64,000 nt of DNA from Haloactinospora alba (GTDB lineage Bacteria; Actinomycetota; Actinomycetes; Streptosporangiales; Streptosporangiaceae), in the NCBI RefSeq assembly GCF_006717075.1, contig NZ_VFQC01000001.1:248001-312000 (forward strand). Reading direction: 5' to 3'. The notes beneath the pieces were generated by a model. That model saw nothing but the letters and a program-made list of their open reading frames with translations, searched no databases and was not told the DNA's origin. How positions within the stretch are numbered: position 1 is the first letter of the stretch; each line of letters begins with the position of its first letter. A program made the position numbers and the translations under genes. Below, in pieces: positions 58,710-64,000 of the stretch.

Positions 58710-59899
58710 AAATCGCGATCGTCCTGGCGAACGCCTACGGAATGGGCGGAACGATCCGTACGGTCTTCAACCTGGCATCCGCCCTGGCGAAGAAGCACGA
58801 GGTGGAGATCGCCAGTATCGGCAAGTACCGGGAGGAACCGTTCTTCGCCGTCCCCGACGGGGTCACGCTGCGCCCTCTCTCGTCCTACGGGAACCCGCCG
58901 TCGCAGTCCACAACGACCTGGCTGGGACGCTGGCGCCAGCGCCGCTACGGCGGGATCGTTCCTCCCTCGGAGGAGGAGAAGAAACCGATGCTGGACGCGG
59001 ACAGGGCCCACGCCTTCCGCTCCTACCTCCGCTCCACCGACGCCGACGTCGTCATGGGGACCCGCCCGGGGATCAACGTCATGCTGGCCAGGTGGGCCCC
59101 GTCGCGGCTGCTGACGATCGGCCAGGAGCACGTTCACCTGGACAAGCACACCGGGGACGTGCGTGAGGCGATCGGTGAGCACTACCCGCACCTGGACGGG
59201 ATCTCCGTACTCACCGACACCGACCGGGAGTCGTACCAGGACTTCTTCGCCGGAGATCCAGCATGGGTCCGGACCATCCCCAACCTGCTTCCCGACGGGG
59301 CCTATCCCCGCTCCCACCACGACAACCCGATCATCGTGGCAGCGGGCCGGATCACGGCCGTCAAACAGTACCCCCGGCTGGTGGAGGCCTTCGCGCCCGT
59401 CGCCCGGCGGAATCCGGAGTGGCGGCTGCGGATCTACGGCGGGGGAAAGGACAACGACAAGGACACGAAGGTCCAGCGGAAGATCGCCGAACTGGGGTTG
59501 AGTAACCAGGTCACGCTGATGGACCGGACCGCGGACATCACCGGGGAACTCGCCAAGGCATCCATCCTCGCGGTCAGCTCCCGCCTCGAAGGTTTCGGGA
59601 TGACGATCATCGAGGGCTTCTCCGTGGGGATTCCCGCCGTGAGCTTCGACTGTCCGCACGGGCCGCGCGAGATCATCCGGCACGAACACAACGGTCTGCT
59701 GGTGCGTCACCAGGACGTGACCGCCCTGTCCGACGGGCTGCTGCGGCTGGTGGAGAACCCGGCGGAGCGTCGGCGGATGGGCGAGGAGGCGCTGCGCTCC
59801 TCGGAGGCCTACGGTTCCGCGCAGGTCGCCTCCCGTTGGGAGGAGTTCTTCGCGCAACGCCTGTCCGAGAAGCACGGGCGGCGGGTGCAGGCGGCCTGA
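58706..59899 (+). CDS. Family 4 glycosyltransferase
   Basis: A 397-residue GT-B enzyme starting MKIAIVLANAYGMGGTIRTV, with TIGQEHVHLDKHTGDVRE, IIVAAGRITAVKQYPRLVEA, LRIYGGGKDNDKD, ELAKASILAVSSRLEGFGMT and IIEGFSVGIPAVSFDCPHGP, the GT4 donor-site pattern including the E-x7-E element. It is close to actinomycete enzymes of poly-glycosyl teichoic clusters. It is translationally coupled to the preceding unknown protein and is the last polymer gene in the window. Confidence 0.9.
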   Translation: MKIAIVLANAYGMGGTIRTVFNLASALAKKHEVEIASIGKYREEPFFAVPDGVTLRPLSSYGNPPSQSTTTWLGRWRQRRYGGIVPPSEEEKKPMLDADRAHAFRSYLRSTDADVVMGTRPGINVMLARWAPSRLLTIGQEHVHLDKHTGDVREAIGEHYPHLDGISVLTDTDRESYQDFFAGDPAWVRTIPNLLPDGAYPRSHHDNPIIVAAGRITAVKQYPRLVEAFAPVARRNPEWRLRIYGGGKDNDKDTKVQRKIAELGLSNQVTLMDRTADITGELAKASILAVSSRLEGFGMTIIEGFSVGIPAVSFDCPHGPREIIRHEHNGLLVRHQDVTALSDGLLRLVENPAERRRMGEEALRSSEAYGSAQVASRWEEFFAQRLSEKHGRRVQAA

Positions 59900-59962
59900 G
59901 TCCCCGACACTCCGCACGGTCCGGTAACGACGCCGCGGAGGCGGAAGCGTAGGCTGCCGGCC

Positions 59963-62575
59963 ATGAGTGGTGCCACAGCCGGAAACCCCGAACCCGCCCC
60001 GACAGCACTCCGCCGCGCCCTCGCCCGGGCCCGCGACGGAAAGACCCTGGACCAGAGCGAAGCCGAAACCCTCCTGCACGCCCGGGGAGACAACCTCGAG
60101 GCGCTGCTGCGCTATGCCGGACGAGTACGGGACGCCGGCCTGCAGGCGGCGGGTCGTCCCGGCGTCGTCACCTACAGCCGGAAGGTCTTCATCCCGCTGA
60201 CGCGGTTGTGCCGGGACCGCTGCCACTACTGCACGTTCGCGACCGTCCCCGGCCACGTGGACTCCCCCTTCCTCACCCCCGACGAGGTGGTGGAGATCGC
60301 GCGGGAGGGCGCCGCCATGGGGTGCAAGGAGGCCCTGTTCACCCTCGGCGACCGCCCGGAGGAGCGCTGGGACCAGGCGCGGCAGTGGCTGAACGAGTAC
60401 GGCTACGACGACACCCTGTCCTACGTGCGGGCCATGGCGATCCGGGTCCTGGAGGAGACGGGTCTGCTTCCCCACCTCAACCCCGGTGTGCTGAGCTGGT
60501 CGGACTTCCAACGGCTCAAACCCGTCGCCCCGTCGATGGGGATGATGCTGGAGACCACCTCCAAGCGGCTGTTCACCGAACGCGGCCAGCCCCACTACGG
60601 CAGCCCCGACAAGGACCCCGAGGTGCGGGTGCGGGTTCTGGAGGACGCCGGCCGGACCAGCGTCCCCTTCACGACCGGCATCCTCATCGGTATCGGCGAG
60701 ACCGTCGCCGAGCGCGCCGACACCATATTCACGATGCGCCGCGTCGCCCGGGAGTACGGCGGTGTCCAGGAAGTGATCGTGCAGAACTTCCGCGCCAAAC
60801 CCGACACCGCGATGATGCACCGCCCGGACGCCGAGCTGGACGAGCTCGCCGCGACGATCGCCGTCACCCGTCTGGTCATGGGGGCGCGGATGCGCGTCCA
60901 GGCACCGCCGAACCTGGTCGGAGACGAGTACGCGCTGATGCTGCGTGCCGGTATCGACGACTGGGGCGGGGTCTCCCCGCTCACTCCGGACCATGTCAAC
61001 CCGGAGCGCCCCTGGCCGCAGATCGAGGAGCTCACGGCGCGCACGGCCGAGTCCGGTTTCGAGCTGTGCGAGCGCCTCACCGCCTACCCCCACTACGTGC
61101 TCCAGGGGGAACCGTGGCTGGACCCGCGCGTCTCCGGCCACGTGGCGGCACTGGCCGACCCGGACACGGGATTGGCCCGCGCCGACGCCGAGGTGCGCGG
61201 ACTGCCGTGGCAGGAACCGGAGGCCCACCTCACCTCCGCCGGCCGCACGGACCTGCACACCAGTATCGACACACAGGGGCGCAGTGCCGACCGGCGCGGG
61301 GACTTCGACGCGGTCTACGGCGACTGGGAGCAGCTGCGGGAGCGGGTTCCCCGCCCCGAACTCGGCCAGGGTGCCCCGCGCCGGTTCGACCCCGAGGTCC
61401 GGGACGCGTTGCGCAGCGCCGAGCGGGACCCGGCGGGGCTGACGGACGAGGAGTCACTGGCGCTGCTGTACGCGCACGGGCCGGAGCTGGAGGAACTCAC
61501 CAACCTCGCGGACCGGGTGCGGCGCGACGCGGTGGGAGACGACGTGACGTTCGTCGTCACGCGCAACATCAACTTCACCAACGTCTGCTACACGGGGTGC
61601 CGGTTCTGCGCCTTCGCCCAGCGCCGGACGGACGCGGACGCCTACACGCTCTCCCTGGACCAGGTGGCCGACCGCGCGGAGGAGGCGTGGGAAACCGGCG
61701 CGGGCGAGGTGTGCATGCAGGGCGGTATCCACCCGGACCTGCCCGGCAGCGCCTACTTCGACATCGCCAGCGCAGTGAAGGAACGCGTCCCCGACATGCA
61801 CGTGCACGCGTTCAGTCCGATGGAGGTGGTCAACGGCGCCTCCCGGACGAACATGTCAGTGCGGTCGTGGCTGGAACGCGCCCGGGAGGCCGGGCTCGAC
61901 TCCATCCCCGGAACGGCGGCGGAGATCCTCGACGACGACGTCCGCTGGGTGCTCACGAAGGGCAAACTCCCCGCCTCCGAGTGGATCGACGTGGTGACGA
62001 CCGCCCACGACCTCGGTATGCCCACCACGTCGACGATGATGTACGGCCATGTGGACACGCCCGAACACTGGGTGTCCCACATCAAGCTGCTGCGTTCGCT
62101 GCAGCAGCGCTCCCTGGAACGCAACGGCCGTCCCGGTTTCACCGAGTTCGTGCTGCTGCCGTTCGTGCACACCAACTCCCCGATCTACCTGGCCGGGCTG
62201 GCGCGGACCGGACCCACCGTGCGGGAGAACCGGGCCGTGCACGCCCTGGCGCGGTTGCTGCTGCACGGTTCCATCGACAACATCCAGTGCTCGTGGGTGA
62301 AGCTCGCCGAGGACACGTGCCGCGAGCTGTTGAACGGCGGTGTCAACGACGTCGGCGGCACGCTGATGGAGGAGACGATCAGCCGGATGGCGGGTTCCGA
62401 CCACGGCTCGTTCAAGACGATCAGTGACATCCGCGCCCTGGTGGAACCCACCGGGCGCCCGGTGCGGCAGCGCACGACGCTGTACGGGGATGTCCCCCCG
62501 GAGCGCCGGGAGATCGCCGAGGCACACGACGGGGTGGCCGCCAGCGTGCGGCGCCCGCAGCTTCCCGTGGTGTGA
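59963..62575 (+). CDS. fbiC: 7,8-didemethyl-8-hydroxy-5-deazariboflavin (FO) synthase, fused CofG-CofH
   Basis: Makes FO, the chromophore of coenzyme F420, from tyrosine and a ribityl-aminouracil. The 870 residues contain two radical SAM modules: a CofG-like half with [14 protein letters not shown] (CX3CX2C near residue 82) and a CofH-like half with [14 protein letters not shown] (near residue 540), each binding a 4Fe-4S cluster. This fused form is typical of actinomycetes. The start at ATG 59963 is the first in frame after the preceding gene. The gene stands alone and ends at a strong hairpin. Confidence 0.97.
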   Translation: MSGATAGNPEPAPTALRRALARARDGKTLDQSEAETLLHARGDNLEALLRYAGRVRDAGLQAAGRPGVVTYSRKVFIPLTRLCRDRCHYCTFATVPGHVDSPFLTPDEVVEIAREGAAMGCKEALFTLGDRPEERWDQARQWLNEYGYDDTLSYVRAMAIRVLEETGLLPHLNPGVLSWSDFQRLKPVAPSMGMMLETTSKRLFTERGQPHYGSPDKDPEVRVRVLEDAGRTSVPFTTGILIGIGETVAERADTIFTMRRVAREYGGVQEVIVQNFRAKPDTAMMHRPDAELDELAATIAVTRLVMGARMRVQAPPNLVGDEYALMLRAGIDDWGGVSPLTPDHVNPERPWPQIEELTARTAESGFELCERLTAYPHYVLQGEPWLDPRVSGHVAALADPDTGLARADAEVRGLPWQEPEAHLTSAGRTDLHTSIDTQGRSADRRGDFDAVYGDWEQLRERVPRPELGQGAPRRFDPEVRDALRSAERDPAGLTDEESLALLYAHGPELEELTNLADRVRRDAVGDDVTFVVTRNINFTNVCYTGCRFCAFAQRRTDADAYTLSLDQVADRAEEAWETGAGEVCMQGGIHPDLPGSAYFDIASAVKERVPDMHVHAFSPMEVVNGASRTNMSVRSWLERAREAGLDSIPGTAAEILDDDVRWVLTKGKLPASEWIDVVTTAHDLGMPTTSTMMYGHVDTPEHWVSHIKLLRSLQQRSLERNGRPGFTEFVLLPFVHTNSPIYLAGLARTGPTVRENRAVHALARLLLHGSIDNIQCSWVKLAEDTCRELLNGGVNDVGGTLMEETISRMAGSDHGSFKTISDIRALVEPTGRPVRQRTTLYGDVPPERREIAEAHDGVAASVRRPQLPVV

Positions 62576-62598
62576 CCCGCCGGCCGGGGCGGGGAGGG

Positions 62599-62637
62599 CC
62601 GGTCGCGGACGGGTTGTGGGGCCCCGTCCGCGACCGG
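62599..62637. terminator. Perfect 15-bp hairpin between fbiC and the chitinase gene
   Basis: CCGGTCGCGGACGGG at 62599-62613 pairs perfectly with 62623-62637 over 9 bases, between two convergent stop codons. Confidence 0.8.
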
Positions 62638-62650
62638 CGGACCGGAGGGC

Positions 62651-63655
62651 TCAGGTGGTGTTGAGCCGCTGGCCGAGGGCGGTGGCGAACTCGTTGTTGT
62701 TGGTCGCATCCCAGTTGACCGACCACGTCATCGCCCCTCCGATCTGCCCGTAGGCAGTGTCGGGGCTGAAGGAGGCGCAGTTCTCACCGCGTTCCAGGCA
62801 GTCCAGTGCCCGGATGACGTTGTCGGTGGGCTGGTGTCCGCCGCCGGCGGCGGAGGGGGTGGCGGGCAGTCCCAGCCCGACCTGGCTGGGGTCGAGGTCC
62901 ATCTCCAGCTGGATGCAGGCCTGGGCGGTGAGGAAGTCCACGCTGCCCTGGGAGTAGACGTTGTTGTCGCAGCCCATCATCGACCCGGAGTTGTAGTACT
63001 GCATGTTGATGATGGTGAGGATGTCGGAGATCCCCTCGGCGAGTTGGTAGTACTCGTAACTCGGCGCCTGGAAGTCGATGGTCTGCGGCGCCATCGTGAT
63101 GATCGGCTCGGAGCCGGCCTGGCCCACCAGGGAACGCAGCGCGTCCTCCATGTAGCGCGCGTTGATGCCGTGCTCCAGGTCGATGTCGACCCCGTCGAAG
63201 CCGTACTCCCGCATCAGGTCGTGCGCCGAGTCGGCGAAGTTGGCGGCCTCGGTGGCGTTGGTCACGTTCACGTGGCCCTTCTCGCCACCCACCGACAGGA
63301 TCACCTTGCGGCCTTGGTCCTGGATGTCGGCGATGTCGTCCTTGAACTGCTGCTCGGTGTAGCCGCCGAGCTCGTCACTGGCGAGGTCGAACGTGATGCC
63401 GCCCGGTGTGTCCGGGGTGCTCTCGGCGAACGCGACGGCGACGAGGTTGTACTCCTCGGGGACGTCACTCAGCGGCATCGTGGTGGAGCCGTTGTCGAAG
63501 TTGTGCCAGTAGCCGGTCAGCCACTGGCTGTCCGCTGTTTCCACGGGGGTGCTCTCCTGGGCCTGGGCGGCGGGTGCCGTCGCGAGCGCGCCCGCCGCCA
63601 GCAGGGCGAGAGCGGGGAGGAGTCGGGTGGCTCGGTTCCGGAACGAACGGTGCAT
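62651..63655 (-). CDS. Secreted GH18 chitinase
   Basis: Hydrolyses beta-1,4-N-acetylglucosamine polymers outside the cell. The 334 residues start with a signal peptide (about 1-32, ALALLAAGALATAPAAQA) and hold a single GH18 catalytic domain: WLTGYWHNFDNG, KVILSVGGEKG, and YGFDGVDIDLEHG with the catalytic DXDXE glutamate, then INMQYYNSG and GAMTWSVNWD. No chitin-binding domain is present, so it is a compact enzyme of the ChiC/ChiD type. It has a good promoter match upstream. Confidence 0.94.
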   Translation of the reverse strand: MHRSFRNRATRLLPALALLAAGALATAPAAQAQESTPVETADSQWLTGYWHNFDNGSTTMPLSDVPEEYNLVAVAFAESTPDTPGGITFDLASDELGGYTEQQFKDDIADIQDQGRKVILSVGGEKGHVNVTNATEAANFADSAHDLMREYGFDGVDIDLEHGINARYMEDALRSLVGQAGSEPIITMAPQTIDFQAPSYEYYQLAEGISDILTIINMQYYNSGSMMGCDNNVYSQGSVDFLTAQACIQLEMDLDPSQVGLGLPATPSAAGGGHQPTDNVIRALDCLERGENCASFSPDTAYGQIGGAMTWSVNWDATNNNEFATALGQRLNTT

Positions 63656-64000
63656 GGGGGATGCTCCTTGGTCGCGGCCGGCGGGGGAGCCGGCGAGCCA
63701 ATAAATTGTTAAGAAACCTAAGAGTCATTCCGCGTTCAGGTCAATAGAATCGGAAAGAAAGTTTCATGTTAGGGGCGGCCGTGCTGCCCCAGCTTCCACA
63801 CGCGTCACATGCGCCACGGAATGTTCGACCATGGGGCCCTGCGGGGCGGGGCCGGCGGTTGAGCGCCCCGTGCTCTCCGTGACCCGCCTTTGGGCCAGCT
63901 CGCGGGGACGGTGCCATCCCGGGCGGTCCGCCGCGCCTCGGGCGCTCTCCCGCCGCGCGACGGCGACGTGTCAGTGCTTCCGGCGCGGGGGCTCGGCGAG
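63656..64000. other. Gene-free region upstream of the chitinase
   Basis: 345 bases to the window edge. It contains the chitinase promoter candidate (63716-63744) and AT-rich sequence to about 63775, then GC-rich sequence without a recognised gene. Confidence 0.45.
63716..63744 (-). promoter_or_regulatory. Candidate sigma70-type promoter of the chitinase gene
   Basis: On the minus strand TTGACC (63739-63744) and TTAGGT (63716-63721) are exactly 17 bases apart, about 60 bases upstream of the chitinase ATG, in AT-rich DNA. I found no TGGTCTAGACCA-type operator. Confidence 0.5.

Overview
The window is high-GC DNA with actinomycete hallmarks: GTG starts, dense short overlaps, mycothiol-dependent formaldehyde detoxification (S-(hydroxymethyl)mycothiol dehydrogenase), FbiC for coenzyme F420, DUF397/DUF5753-type Xre pairs, and several LytR-CpsA-Psr (LCP) proteins. 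The gene set and the type I-E-like CRISPR repeats suggest a filamentous actinomycete, possibly Nocardiopsaceae; the family assignment is inference only.

Layout. 1-10.1 kb is core metabolism: the 3' end of ppc, birA, a PH-domain membrane protein, a class III nucleotidyl cyclase, the mscR/MBL pair, a two-component system, GtrA and purK-purE. 10.2-13.2 kb holds a secreted sphingomyelinase-like enzyme, a frameshifted small secreted protein and a UDP-glucose dehydrogenase. 13.4-40.8 kb is a large cell-envelope polymer region: two LCP ligases, a TagGH-type ABC exporter, an IspD/TarI cytidylyltransferase, a GDPD, many glycosyltransferases, a WecB/WecC pair for UDP-ManNAc(A), and an operon combining a nucleotidyltransferase, an sn-glycerol-1-phosphate dehydrogenase-like enzyme and a CDP-alcohol phosphatidyltransferase. 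Together these look like synthesis, export and attachment of a teichoic/teichuronic-type wall polymer. The polymer genes resume at 54.5-59.9 kb (a polytopic membrane protein, a DPM1-like GT2, an unknown protein coupled to a GT4), followed by fbiC and a secreted GH18 chitinase.

42.8-54.3 kb is an accessory island between a Ser/Thr kinase and the second polymer block. It carries six CRISPR loci built from three related I-E-like repeat variants, with no cas gene in the window. A unit of about 1.57 kb (last CRISPR repeat, leader and a four-gene overlapping operon with a BldC-like regulator) is present twice, at 43.2-44.8 and 49.1-50.7 kb. Each copy is followed by a divergent Xre(DUF5753)-DUF397 pair. 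Between and around the copies lie truncated genes whose broken ends coincide with, or lie close to, CRISPR repeats: a GntR regulator, an Xre regulator, a radical SAM protein and a tyrosine integrase. The integrase remnant lies about 100 bp from the 3' half of a tRNA with anticodon UGU, which looks like an old attachment site. A 44-residue zinc-ribbon-like protein, translationally coupled to a methyltransferase, is also here.

Three genes show single-base frameshifts (small secreted protein, PIN-domain toxin, Xre regulator). These could be real pseudogenes or consensus errors. A 76-77 bp duplication of the 3' end of an LCP gene flanks the PIN toxin-antitoxin cassette. Several convergent gene pairs are separated by perfect long hairpins that should act as two-way terminators.
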